Shown piece after piece: positions 34,094 through 42,523 of a stretch of DNA of 64,000 bases (positions are counted from its first letter, which is position 1; each line of letters begins with the position of its first letter). The DNA is from Adlercreutzia murintestinalis (GTDB lineage Bacteria; Actinomycetota; Coriobacteriia; Coriobacteriales; Eggerthellaceae). The translations under genes were made by a program, and so were the position numbers. The notes under the pieces are model-generated. The model had not been told where the DNA came from. It saw only the letters and a program-made list of their open reading frames with translations, and searched no databases. The stretch is from assembly GCF_943192905.1 (NCBI RefSeq), contig NZ_CALPCC010000010.1, positions 24,146-88,145 on the forward strand, in the 5' to 3' direction.

Positions 34094-34645
34094 ATGGAAC
34101 AGAACGTGCTTCGACCGTCTAAGTTTTCTGACATTTTCTGGCGCGGGCTGTACGGAGTCGATTACGGTGATGCGCGATATGTCGTCGAAGTCGATTTCTT
34201 CGATATCAAAGAGAAGGTGCGCCTCTATCGCGACGACCGTCTTGTGGCAGAGGAGAGCTCTCCCGCCTCTTTCGACATAGGAGATGCAACGATCGAGGTG
34301 GCGATGGCGCTTTATGGCATGAAGACTGCGAGGCTTATACCGCATGGGCAAAGGCCTCGGCCGCTTGCGCCATTGCCTGGCACGGCGGAAGACCGCCGAC
34401 TTTCTTTCGGAAGGGAGCACCCTGTTGCGAGCATGCTCTTGGCGGCTGCGGCGTGGATCGTCCTTGCAGTAGCTCTGGTGACGCAGATACCGAACCTGCT
34501 TAACTCCATTGGTCATTTAACGGGCTGGTCGATGCCGACTTTCGGATTTCCTGAGTGGCTCAATGCTTTCCTCGGCATAGCGGGCATCCTTGCCGGCCTG
34601 GATCGTGGATTGCGCATGAAGCACAATCCGTTGCTAGATGATTAG
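34094..34645 (+). CDS. Small two-TM membrane protein, unknown function
   Basis: The 183-residue protein has a cytoplasmic N-terminal domain of about 115 residues (VVEVDFFDIKEKVRLYRDDRLVAEESSPASF looks like beta-strands) and two membrane helices at about 117-140 and 157-172. No family is recognised. AAAAGGAG precedes the ATG. It is divergent from a TetR gene, its probable regulator. Confidence 0.8.
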   Translation: MEQNVLRPSKFSDIFWRGLYGVDYGDARYVVEVDFFDIKEKVRLYRDDRLVAEESSPASFDIGDATIEVAMALYGMKTARLIPHGQRPRPLAPLPGTAEDRRLSFGREHPVASMLLAAAAWIVLAVALVTQIPNLLNSIGHLTGWSMPTFGFPEWLNAFLGIAGILAGLDRGLRMKHNPLLDD

Positions 34646-34670
34646 GGCTAAACGCCCTTGACCCACTCCG

Positions 34671-35489
34671 TCACCCTCTGCCGCATGATTCCATGAAGCC
34701 CTCGATCGCCTCGTTCACCGCTTTGGGCTCGTCGGTGTTCGAGTTGTGGCCGGCGCCTTCTATCCAGAGAAGGGGTATGCCGGAGATGCGCGTCCATTCC
34801 CGGTTGTAGCGCTTGGCGGAGCCCGCTTTGTCCTGCCTGCCGCATATGAGCAGAGCCGGGCACGGTATGTCGAAGGCCCTTTCGCTTTCCACTGCCTCGG
34901 CTACGACGCGATACCCATGGTCGGCCAGGTCGCAGTACTCGCGCTTGCTATAGCCTTCCATCATGTCCCTCATGAGCGTCTTCCCGTATTGCGAGGTGGC
35001 GCAACCCGCAGAGCCCCAGCGGATGAGCAGCTTCCAGGGAATGGACAGGTACATAAGCTTGGTGCGCTTGAGCGCCCACAGCTCCCAGCCTGCGAAGTAG
35101 CGGCGCTGAAGCGGGCACGAGTCGATGGACACGAAGCCCGATACGCTCTCGGGGAAGAGCTCCATATAGGCCTGCGCGACGTAGCCGCCCATGGATTGTC
35201 CGACCAGAACAGGCTTGCGGATGCCCTCGTGCTCGCAGATTTGATGTAGCCACCTTGCCAGGTCGTCCATGGTCCATTCCAGGGGAAGCGGGCGGGATGC
35301 CCCATGCGAGGGCGGATCCCAGATCAGGAAGTTTGCCCTGCCTTGGAAGTACGCGGCCTGCTTGTCGAAGAGCCTGCGGTCTGCAGTGAGCCCGGGAAGG
35401 AAAACAGCCCACGGCTTGCTCGGGTCGATGCCGTCGCTGAGCCAGTATGCTATGTCGCCAAGCTCCGTGGAGAAAACCTTTTCCTGCAT
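34671..35489 (-). CDS. Alpha/beta hydrolase
   Basis: The 272-residue protein has the alpha/beta hydrolase fold: VFLPGLTADRRLFD (oxyanion strand), nucleophile S99 in VGQSMGG, acid in CGRQDKAG and catalytic histidine in GAGHNSNTDEP. Length is normal for esterases or C-C hydrolases; the substrate is unknown. It ends close to the convergent membrane gene. Confidence 0.88.
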   Translation of the reverse strand: MQEKVFSTELGDIAYWLSDGIDPSKPWAVFLPGLTADRRLFDKQAAYFQGRANFLIWDPPSHGASRPLPLEWTMDDLARWLHQICEHEGIRKPVLVGQSMGGYVAQAYMELFPESVSGFVSIDSCPLQRRYFAGWELWALKRTKLMYLSIPWKLLIRWGSAGCATSQYGKTLMRDMMEGYSKREYCDLADHGYRVVAEAVESERAFDIPCPALLICGRQDKAGSAKRYNREWTRISGIPLLWIEGAGHNSNTDEPKAVNEAIEGFMESCGRG

Positions 35490-35570
35490 GCTGCCCCCGT
35501 TCGTAAGATGCGGCCATCTTCAGGATATGCCGTTGGCTTGCTGTTGGAAAGAGGCGAGCTGCACCGTCTC

Positions 35571-35614
35571 GGGTGCCGCTTCGGCTGGCTGACGTTATCC
35601 CCGTCTTGCGTCAT
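35571..35614. repeat. Repeat family 2 copy containing an SMR gene stop
   Basis: GTGCCGCTTCGGCT and GACGTTATCCCCGTCTTGCG match the loop and right arm of the copy at 32190-32258. Read on the minus strand it forms the last codons (D-D-A-R-R-G) and TAA of the upstream SMR gene. Confidence 0.75.
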
Positions 35615-35954
35615 CCTCGTTCGCGGGCTGTTCCTTGGGCGAGGATTCCAAGAGCAGCACGCCTGCGATGATGAGCGCGATGCCCGCCACAATGACGATG
35701 TTCAGCGGTTCGCCCCAGATGATGGCGCCGATGATGGTGACGGCTGCAACGCTGACGCCCGACCAGATGCCGTAGCTCACGCCCAAGGGGAGCTTCTTCA
35801 ACGCGAGGGTGAAGAAGCTGAAGCACGACAGGTAGCCGAGGACGAACAGCACCGTGTAGGCCGACACGCTGAAGCCGTCGGACATCTTCAGCATAAGGGT
35901 CCCGAAGATCTCGAAGACGATGGCGAGCGCGAAGAACAGGTAATACTTCCTCAT
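35595..35954 (-). CDS. Small multidrug resistance (SMR) protein, partner 2
   Basis: Four membrane helices in 119 residues, with the essential SMR glutamate E15 in AIVFEIFGTLMLK, plus the family-typical YGIWSGVSVAAVTIIGAIIWGE. It overlaps the other SMR gene as ATGA (35951-35954), typical of paired (EbrAB/YkkCD-type) heteromeric pumps. The C-terminal tail is unusually charged (SSPKEQPANEDDARRG), and its last six residues plus stop derive from a repeat. Confidence 0.9.
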   Translation of the reverse strand: MRKYYLFFALAIVFEIFGTLMLKMSDGFSVSAYTVLFVLGYLSCFSFFTLALKKLPLGVSYGIWSGVSVAAVTIIGAIIWGEPLNIVIVAGIALIIAGVLLLESSPKEQPANEDDARRG

Positions 35955-36271
35955 GCGTTGACCCCCATTTCCAGCAGGAGAACCCCTCCGACGATGAGCA
36001 AGATGCCCATGGCTTTCCTGATGCCCATGCCCTCCTTCCAGGCAACGGCGGCCACCACGGCCGTGAGCGCGGTGCCAGCGCCGGCCCAGATGCCCATGGC
36101 GACGCTTAAGGGCAGGTCGCGCAGCACGAAGCCGAGCAGGGCGAATGAGATGACGTAGCCTGCGGCGATGCCGAGGATGGGCAGCTTGCGCTTGAAGCCG
36201 TCCGAGAGCTTCATCATGGACGTGCCGAACACCTCGGCTCCAATCGCCAAGGCAAGCAGTACGTAGGGCAT
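35951..36271 (-). CDS. Small multidrug resistance (SMR) protein, partner 1
   Basis: A 106-residue four-helix protein with E13 in AIGAEVFGTSMMKLSDGF and the GIWAGAGTALTAVVAAVAW motif. As the first gene of an ATGA-overlapping pair it probably forms a heterodimeric proton-coupled exporter of cationic compounds with its partner. The divergent MerR/GyrI regulator at 36377 likely senses the substrate and activates this promoter. Confidence 0.9.
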   Translation of the reverse strand: MPYVLLALAIGAEVFGTSMMKLSDGFKRKLPILGIAAGYVISFALLGFVLRDLPLSVAMGIWAGAGTALTAVVAAVAWKEGMGIRKAMGILLIVGGVLLLEMGVNA

Positions 36272-36376
36272 GCCTTCTCCTTCCGATGCTCGATGAGCGC
36301 TGTTCGAGACGATGCTAAACTATCGGGTAACCATAGAGTCAAGCGCCGTTTTTTGCTGGCGGGAGGGGAGGAGGCG

Positions 36377-37189
36377 ATGAGGTCGGGGGAGTTCGCGCAG
36401 CTGTGCGGCACGACGAAGAACACGCTCATCCACTACGACGAACTGGGGATCCTCAGGCCCTCCCATCGTGGGGCGAACGGGTACCGGTCCTACACGCTCG
36501 ACGATTACATGGCCTTCTCCGCCGTTCAGGCCTTCGCTCAGGCCGGGTTCCCGCTCAAGGAGATTGGGCGCTTGGCGCGGGAGCGCGACGTGGGGCGTCT
36601 CGCCGATGCGGTGGAGAAGAACCTTGCCGCCATCAAGGAGCGTCGCGCGGCGCTCGACCGGTCCGAGGCGCTGCTTGAGGAGATGGAGCGCCAAGCCCAC
36701 GAGGCCATGGCGTTCGAGCCAGGTGCGGTGCGCCTGGCGAAGCGCAATGCCCGGAGGCTGCTGGTGATCCGCCAGGGGTGCTCCTTTCGGCCGGCCGACG
36801 GCGTGGCGGAGCTCAACCGTGAGGACGTGGGCGCCATGAAGGTGCTGAGGCGGCTGGGGCCGGCGTCCGAGGTCGCTCCCTACGGCCTTGCGGCCGCACT
36901 CGACGAGGAGGGCGGGCCGGTGTATTCCATGCTGTACTACGAGCTCCCGCCTTCTGCGGAGCCGTCAGGGGAGCTGCCGGTGAAGGAGCTGCCGGCGGCC
37001 CGGTACGCCGAGGCCGACTACGAAGGGCCCTGGGAAGAGGCTCGGGAGGCCTACGGCAGGTTGTCGGCATTCATCGAAGGCGAGCGGTTGGAGTCAGTGG
37101 GCGCGTTCTACGAGACGGTCCAGCTGCGCCTCTTCGACTCTGACCCTGCATCGTTTCGCTGCCGCATCGCCATCCAGGTGCGCGGTTGA
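36377..37189 (+). CDS. MerR-family regulator with GyrI-like effector domain
   Basis: Residues 1-70 are the MerR HTH (GEFAQLCGTTKNTLIHYDELGILRPSHRGANGYRSYTLDDY), then a coiled dimer helix (about 80-118), then a GyrI-like ligand domain of about 150 residues. This is the layout of BmrR/BltR multidrug sensors. ATG 36377 has GGGGAGGAGGCG before it. It is divergent from the paired SMR pump, which supports drug-inducible control. Confidence 0.9.
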   Translation: MRSGEFAQLCGTTKNTLIHYDELGILRPSHRGANGYRSYTLDDYMAFSAVQAFAQAGFPLKEIGRLARERDVGRLADAVEKNLAAIKERRAALDRSEALLEEMERQAHEAMAFEPGAVRLAKRNARRLLVIRQGCSFRPADGVAELNREDVGAMKVLRRLGPASEVAPYGLAAALDEEGGPVYSMLYYELPPSAEPSGELPVKELPAARYAEADYEGPWEEAREAYGRLSAFIEGERLESVGAFYETVQLRLFDSDPASFRCRIAIQVRG

Positions 37190-37199
37190 CGGCGGATGA

Positions 37200-37529
37200 C
37201 AGGGGGACGAGTTCCTGTTCCAGCGCACACCCGAGAACGACGACTACTATCACTTGGGTGCGGGGGTTCGCGTGTGCGATGGTGGAAACTGGTCCTGTGG
37301 CGAGGCGTGGGACGCTATCAACCGCTACATCTACGCGGCGCTCCAAGGCGGTTCGATCATGCATAGGTGGTGCCGCGACGAGCGGCTAATGATCGGGTGC
37401 TGCAATGACGGTACGCGCCCCGTAGTCTTCAAGATCGTGCGCATCGACATCCCCGAGACCGAGGAGGAGGCCGAATGGCTCTCCAAGCAGGACTTCATAA
37501 ACAACCCGGTGGATGCCTACGTCGGATAG
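37200..37529 (+). pseudogene. 5'-truncated gene fragment, unknown family
   Basis: The frame is open from 37200 to TAG 37529 with protein-like composition (FLFQRTPENDDYYHLGAGV, IVRIDIPETEEEAEWL) but has no ATG or GTG with a ribosome site near its beginning. It follows the MerR stop immediately. I take it as the 3' end of a broken gene; I do not recognise its family. Confidence 0.5.
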
Positions 37530-37557
37530 CGGAGCAGCGAGAATCCGTGCCTCGCGC

Positions 37558-37655
37558 CAACACAGGGGACAGGTTAGTGTGTTTTCGTGAAACGGATGAA
37601 CGCTCGAACACACCAACCTGTCCCCTGTGTTCCCTGTTTCCTGTCCCCTGTGTTT
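37558..37655. repeat. REP family 1 pair without transposase
   Basis: The left arm 37558-37583 and right arm 37607-37631 are complementary with one mismatch around a 23-nt loop, with the ACAGGGGACAGGTTAGTGTG core. A further partial copy CCTGTCCCCTGTGTTT follows to about 37655. It lies between convergent gene ends. Confidence 0.88.
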
Positions 37656-37670
37656 GCGCGCCTCCGCCAG

Positions 37671-38252
37671 CTACAGACCCAGGAAAAGCTCGTGGATGGA
37701 AGGGTCGCCGTCAAGCTCGGGGTGGAATGCCACGGCAATCTGACTGCCTTGCTGCACGGCCACAGGCCAGCCGTCCACTTCCGCGAGGCAGCGTACGTCC
37801 GGCGCTCTGTCGATGATGCGCGGCGCCCTGATGAAGCTCATCGGCACCACCGCGCCGCCATCGAGGGGCGCCGACGCGTGGAAGCTTCCCAGCTGGCGCC
37901 CGTAGGCATTGCGCTTTACGGCAACGCCCAGGGTCGAGAAGGTCCCAGGACCTTCCGCCAAGGCGCCATCCGGCCCGCGTCCGACCACGCTGCGGGCCAG
38001 CAGGATGAGCCCGGCGCAGGTGCCCAGCACCGGCATTCCCGCCCTGATGCGGCAGCCCAGCGGCTCGAGCAGCCCCTCTTCGCGCAGCAGCTTGCCCTGC
38101 ACGGTGGATTCTCCGCCCGGGAGCACCAGCCGATCGAAGCCCCGGTCGGCATCGGCGGCTGAGCGAAGCTCGAACCAGGGCTCGCCCAAGGCATCCAGCA
38201 TGGCGCCATGCTCGGCAAAGGCCCCTTGCAGCGCCAGGATGGCCGTCGTCAT
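37671..38252 (-). CDS. pdxT: PdxT, glutaminase subunit of pyridoxal 5'-phosphate synthase
   Basis: It releases ammonia from glutamine for PdxS. The type I glutaminase triad is visible: C79 in VLGTCAGL, H177 and E179 in AFHPEL, with an early LPGGEST oxyanion region. Length 193 is normal. Its ATG shares a base with the pdxS stop (TGATG at 38250-38254), so the two subunits are co-translated. Confidence 0.95.
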   Translation of the reverse strand: MTTAILALQGAFAEHGAMLDALGEPWFELRSAADADRGFDRLVLPGGESTVQGKLLREEGLLEPLGCRIRAGMPVLGTCAGLILLARSVVGRGPDGALAEGPGTFSTLGVAVKRNAYGRQLGSFHASAPLDGGAVVPMSFIRAPRIIDRAPDVRCLAEVDGWPVAVQQGSQIAVAFHPELDGDPSIHELFLGL

Positions 38253-39139
38253 CAGGCGCCCCGCTCGGCTATGAGCAGCTCGATCTCGTCCCGGTTGATG
38301 CCGACCATGGCCTCGCCCAGGCCGACCGAGACCTGCGCCAGGTAATCGGCGTCGTCGAAGCGCGAAACCGCCCCCACGATGGCACGCGCCCGCTGGGCGG
38401 GGTCGCCGCTTTTGAATATGCCGCTGCCCACGAAGACCCCTTCGGCGCCAAGCTGCATCATGAGCGCGGCATCGGCAGGGGTGGCAATGCCGCCGGCTGC
38501 GAAGTTCACCACCGGCAGCTTTCCCGTCTCGTGGACGGAGCGCAGCAGACCGACGGGCACCTCCAATTCCTTGGCCGCCTCGCAGAGCTCGTCGTCGCGC
38601 AGGCTGGAAACGTGCCTGATCTGGCCGTTGATGAGGCGCATATGGCTGACGGCTTGGATGACGTCGCCCGTGCCGGGCTCGCCTTTCGTGCGGATCATCG
38701 ACGCGCCTTCCGCGATCCGCCGCAAGGCTTCCCCAAGGTCGCGCGCACCGCACACGAAGGGCACGGCGAACGCGCCCTTGTCGATATGGTGGACGTCGTC
38801 GGCTGGGCTCAGGACCTCCGACTCGTCTATGTAGTCTATCTCAATGGCCTGCAGGATCTGCGCTTCGGCGAAATGCCCGATGCGGCACTTCGCCATGACG
38901 GGGATGCTCACGGCGTCCTGGATCCCGCGGATCATGGCGGGGTCGCTCATGCGGCTGACGCCTCCTGCCGCCCGGATGTCTGCGGGGATGCGCTCGAGGG
39001 CCATGACCGCGCAGGCCCCGGCCTCCTCGGCGATGCGCGCCTGCTCGGGCGTGGTCACGTCCATGATGACGCCCCCTTTGAGCATCTGGGCCAGTTCGCG
39101 GTTGAGCTTCGCGCGCTCTTGGGTCGTTTCGGGTTCCAT
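38252..39139 (-). CDS. pdxS: PdxS, synthase subunit of pyridoxal 5'-phosphate synthase
   Basis: The 295-residue barrel makes pyridoxal 5'-phosphate from ribose 5-phosphate, glyceraldehyde 3-phosphate and ammonia (DXP-independent route). D27 (VIMDVT) and K84 (VMAKCRIGH) are the active-site residues, with a second lysine in [11 protein letters not shown] chose ATG 39139, at the family start and after GGAGCACC. It is divergent from pdxR. Confidence 0.96.
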   Translation of the reverse strand: MEPETTQERAKLNRELAQMLKGGVIMDVTTPEQARIAEEAGACAVMALERIPADIRAAGGVSRMSDPAMIRGIQDAVSIPVMAKCRIGHFAEAQILQAIEIDYIDESEVLSPADDVHHIDKGAFAVPFVCGARDLGEALRRIAEGASMIRTKGEPGTGDVIQAVSHMRLINGQIRHVSSLRDDELCEAAKELEVPVGLLRSVHETGKLPVVNFAAGGIATPADAALMMQLGAEGVFVGSGIFKSGDPAQRARAIVGAVSRFDDADYLAQVSVGLGEAMVGINRDEIELLIAERGA

Positions 39140-39238
39140 GGGGTGCTCCTGCTCCTCTCTGCGATGCCTTTCGTGCAAACGCAGGATAGTCGCAATTTGG
39201 TAGCATTGATATATTCAGAAACGGAAGAAACGATAAGA

Positions 39239-39329
39239 CCAGATGCTAAGGCCAGGCGGCACCAGGGGGCCAGATGCTGAGGCCAGGCTGCACCAGGGGG
39301 CCAGACGCCATGGCCAGGCGGCAAGGCCG
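39239..39329. repeat. 31-bp tandem array in the pdxS-pdxR control region
   Basis: Three consecutive units at 39239-39269, 39270-39300 and 39301-39329: units 1 and 2 differ at two positions, the third is more diverged but keeps GGCCAGGCGGC. The 31-bp period is about three DNA turns. It lies between the divergent pdxS and pdxR starts. Confidence 0.8.
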
Positions 39330-39375
39330 CAGGCCGCTAGGCGGAGTTTCGCGGACGTGGGGGGGGGGTGATGGG

Positions 39376-40782
39376 ATGCTCGACTACAACATGGAGGAAA
39401 GGGAAGGGCAGAGCCTCTACGAATTCCTCTACCGGTCCATCCGGCGCGATATCGAAGATGGCGTGCTGCGCGCCCATGGCCGCCTTCCCTCCAAGCGGCT
39501 TCTGGCGCAGCACCTTGGCATAAGCGTCATCACGGCGGAGAACGCCTATGCGCAGCTGGTGGCCGAGGGTTACTGCTATTCCCGGCAGCGTCGCGGCTAC
39601 TTCGTGTCGCCGATTCCCCTCCGGACCCCTCGGGCGCCGAAGGCCGCAGAGCCGGAATCCTCGCGTTCGCTGCCCGACGCGGTCCGCTACGACCTCGCCA
39701 GCGCCAAAGCCGACCCAGCCCAGGTGTCGCGCGTGTGGGGGAAGGCGCTGCGCAGGGTGCTCGCGTCCGAGCCCGACGAGGAGCTGTACGGCCCGCAGCC
39801 GCCTAAGGGGGCGCTGCGCCTGCGCCGCGCCATCGCCGACAGGCTGCGGCAGGTGCGCGGAATCGATGCCTCTCCCGAACGCATCGTCATAGGCGCTGGC
39901 TCGCAGATGCTGGATGCGATGCTCGCGCAGCTGATTCGGCCTTCCGGCGGCATCGCGTTGGAGGACCCGGGCTATCCGCGCCTTGCCCAGATCTACGGAT
40001 CGCTTGGCCTGCGGGTCGCGCCCGTGCCCCTTGACGACGGCGGCATCGTCGTGGAGGAGCTGCGAAGGACTGGCGCCCAGGTGGCTCATGTCATGCCGTC
40101 GCACCAGTTCCCGACGGGCATCGTCACCAGCATCTCGCGGCGCTATGAACTGCTTGCGTGGGCCAGCGAGCGGCCGGGCCGCCTCATCGTGGAGGACGAC
40201 TACGACGCCGCGTTCCGCATGGCAGGGCGGCCGGTGGCCAGCCTCACCTCCATCGACGTCCAGGGGCGCGTGGTCTACACCGACACCTTCTCGAAGAGCC
40301 TGGGGCCGACCTTGCGCATGGCGTTCATGGTGCTGCCTGGCCCGCTTGCGGAGGAATGGGACGACAAGGTGGGCTTCTATGCGAACTCGGTGAGCGTCAT
40401 CGACCAGGTCGCCCTGGCGAGCCTCATCGAGTCGGGAGAGTACGACCGCTACGTCAACCGCTACCGCAAAGCCCAGCGCGACGTCCGCGACGCGTTCATC
40501 GGCGAGCTGCGCCAGGCCCTGGGCGACCGCTTCTCTGTGGAGCAGGCTGATTCGGGACTTCATTTCGTGCTGGCGATAGAAGGCATCGATGGGGGAGTGC
40601 TGAAGGCCAGAGCCGCAGAGCAAGGCGTGCGCCTTGGTCTCATAAGCGAATACAGCCTGAGCGAGGGCGACGCGGCGGGAAGCGTGCGGCAGCCGGCAGC
40701 CTTCGCCATTCAATACGGCGGCTTGAGCCTTGAATCAGCCCGCGAGGCCGCAAGGATCATCGCAGGCTGCGCGTCGGCTTAG
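39376..40782 (+). CDS. pdxR: PdxR, MocR/GntR-type regulator with aminotransferase domain
   Basis: The N-terminal winged helix (LYEFLYRSIRRDIEDGVLRAHGRLPSKRLLAQHLGISVITAENAYAQLVAEGY) is followed by a fold-type I aminotransferase domain with a PLP-binding lysine in DTFSKSLGPTLRMAF. PLP-bound PdxR usually controls pdxST according to PLP supply. ATG 39376 follows a G-rich ribosome site. Divergent position and the tandem array between them support control of pdxST. Length 468 is normal. Confidence 0.93.
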   Translation: MLDYNMEEREGQSLYEFLYRSIRRDIEDGVLRAHGRLPSKRLLAQHLGISVITAENAYAQLVAEGYCYSRQRRGYFVSPIPLRTPRAPKAAEPESSRSLPDAVRYDLASAKADPAQVSRVWGKALRRVLASEPDEELYGPQPPKGALRLRRAIADRLRQVRGIDASPERIVIGAGSQMLDAMLAQLIRPSGGIALEDPGYPRLAQIYGSLGLRVAPVPLDDGGIVVEELRRTGAQVAHVMPSHQFPTGIVTSISRRYELLAWASERPGRLIVEDDYDAAFRMAGRPVASLTSIDVQGRVVYTDTFSKSLGPTLRMAFMVLPGPLAEEWDDKVGFYANSVSVIDQVALASLIESGEYDRYVNRYRKAQRDVRDAFIGELRQALGDRFSVEQADSGLHFVLAIEGIDGGVLKARAAEQGVRLGLISEYSLSEGDAAGSVRQPAAFAIQYGGLSLESAREAARIIAGCASA

Positions 40783-40869
40783 CTCGCGGCTTGCCAGGGC
40801 CTTTTGCCGTCCCTGCGGGCGCTTGCGTTTATCGCGAGAACCTTCATGGTGCCCCCTGGCGTGTCGCGC

Positions 40870-41994
40870 TTACTCGTACAGCTCTATGGCGCGTTCCAGC
40901 TGATGGATGATGTTGATCTGCTGGGGGCACATTGACTCGCAGAGCCCACATTGGATGCAGGAGCTGGCTTTGCCCTCGGCCGCCTGCCAGCTGTAAAGGT
41001 CTTTTGCGAAGGCGAGGTCGCCGGTCATGCCTCCCAGGTTCAATAGCTCCATGATCTGGGGAATCTGCACGTTCGACGGGCAGCCCTTCACGCAGTAGTT
41101 ACAGGCCGTGCACGGAACCCCCGCCAGGGAGCGCAGGATGCTCACGGCTTCGTCCAGCGCTGCCTGCTCCTCGGTGGTGAAGGGCGCATTCGCAGCGTAG
41201 CTCGCTACGTTCTCGCGCGTCTGCTCGAGCGTGGACATGCCCGACAGCACGGCGAGCACGTTCGGAAGGTTCCAGCAGAAGCGATAGGCCCACTGGGCCT
41301 GCGTGGCATCGGGGTTGGCCGCCTCGAGCGCCCGCGCTGCCGCCTCGGGCAGGTTGCAGAGTCTGCCGCCGCGCGCCGGCTCCATGATGACCACCGGCTT
41401 ATTATGGGCCGCCGTCACCTCCATGAGGCGCGCCGCTTCGTTGTGCGGGTCGTTCCAATCCAGGTAGTTCACCTGCAATTGCACGAAGTCCATCTCGGGG
41501 TGCGCACTCAGCAGCTCTTCCAGGCAAGCGGCGTTATCGTGCATGGAGAAGCCCACGTAGCGTATCTTGCCTGCGGCCTTCTGCTGCTGAGCGAACTCCC
41601 ACATGCCGTACTCGTCGAACTTGGCCGTGCGCTTGCCGCCCACGTTGTGCAGCAGATAGTAGTCCACGTAGTCGGTGCCCAGGCGCTCGAGGGATACGTC
41701 CAGGCACCGCTTTGCCGACTCGGCATCTGGCATGGCCCACGCAAGGCACTTGGTGGCGAGCGTGAACGAATCGCGCGGGTAGCGCTTGACCAAGGCCTCG
41801 CCCAGCGCGGTCTCAGAGGCGCCCTCATGGTAGATGAAAGCGGTGTCAAAGTACGTATTGCCTGCCTCCATGAAGGCGTCCACCATCTGCTTGAATTGCT
41901 CGATGTCGATACTTGCCTGATCGTTCTCGTCAAGCAGGGGCAGCCGCATGCAGCCGAACCCCATTTTCGATGCGGGCATGAGGGGCATGTCCAT
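40870..41994 (-). CDS. Aldo/keto reductase with C-terminal ferredoxin domain
   Basis: A 374-residue paralogue of the enzyme at 10137-11324. AKR residues D50, Y55, K82 and H116 are present; cysteines C295, C298, C301, C305 and C346, C349, C352, C356 form two 4Fe-4S sites. Substrate unknown. A dead lysR lies just upstream, in divergent DNA, so its former regulator may be lost. Confidence 0.92.
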   Translation of the reverse strand: MDMPLMPASKMGFGCMRLPLLDENDQASIDIEQFKQMVDAFMEAGNTYFDTAFIYHEGASETALGEALVKRYPRDSFTLATKCLAWAMPDAESAKRCLDVSLERLGTDYVDYYLLHNVGGKRTAKFDEYGMWEFAQQQKAAGKIRYVGFSMHDNAACLEELLSAHPEMDFVQLQVNYLDWNDPHNEAARLMEVTAAHNKPVVIMEPARGGRLCNLPEAAARALEAANPDATQAQWAYRFCWNLPNVLAVLSGMSTLEQTRENVASYAANAPFTTEEQAALDEAVSILRSLAGVPCTACNYCVKGCPSNVQIPQIMELLNLGGMTGDLAFAKDLYSWQAAEGKASSCIQCGLCESMCPQQINIIHQLERAIELYE

Positions 41995-42146
41995 GAACCG
42001 CTCCTTTTCGGGTGGTCGCGCGTTGTCTGCTCATAGGGTAATCGGCAGGTTTTCGCATATCAAATATCTATGAAATATAACTTATCATACTGAATGAGTA
42101 TAGATATGGCAATGACCTCCAGCATGCGCTCGATTCGGGGAGGGCC

Positions 42147-42197
42147 GGCTATCGTGCTGTGCCGACTATCGTGCTGTGCCTTCTATCGTGCTACGTA
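42147..42197. repeat. 17-bp tandem repeat
   Basis: Three units at 42147, 42164 and 42181: the sequence CTATCGTGCTGTGCC recurs with a two-base variable prefix; the last unit ends CTATCGTGCTACGTA. The array lies within the tail of the decayed lysR. Confidence 0.75.
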
Positions 42198-42387
42198 CCG
42201 CTTCCAGGAAGGCTCCGGCCGCTTGTGATAGCCTGCGGCGCCTGTTTCAAACCAAGAACAGATGAGCCTCCAGGCTCCTCATCTGCCGGGAGAGCGGCGG
42301 CTGGGTCATATGGAGGCATTCGGCGGCTTTCGTGAAGCTGTCCTCCTGGGCGATCGTCAGAAAATGCTGCAGGGTTCGTACGTCCAT
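42166..42387 (-). pseudogene. Decayed LysR-type regulator
   Basis: From ATG 42387 the frame gives MDVRTLQHFLTIAQEDSFTK, AAECLHMTQPPLSRQMRSLE, then AHLFLV and a TGA: the LysR winged helix, cut at 46 residues where LFER normally follows. Beyond the stop in the same frame, NRRRRLSQAAGAFLEAVRST still matches the family's LTxAGxxFL segment. The effector domain is gone. Its position, divergent from the flavodoxin-AKR gene and near an AKR gene, is usual for regulators of such genes. Confidence 0.82.
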
Positions 42388-42523
42388 GTTCCCCTCCGCG
42401 GGTCTTTGTGGATAAATATATTAAATGGGTATGTATTCGTATATTGAATGCGAAATTGATATATGCGGGCATTCGGCGTATCGTCCTTGCAGAAAAGGAC
42501 CTAAAGGACCTAACGGAAGGCTC

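Noticed and set aside
39239..39329. Possible CRISPR array (31-bp repeats)
   Set aside because: Units are contiguous without spacers and number only three; no cas genes are present.
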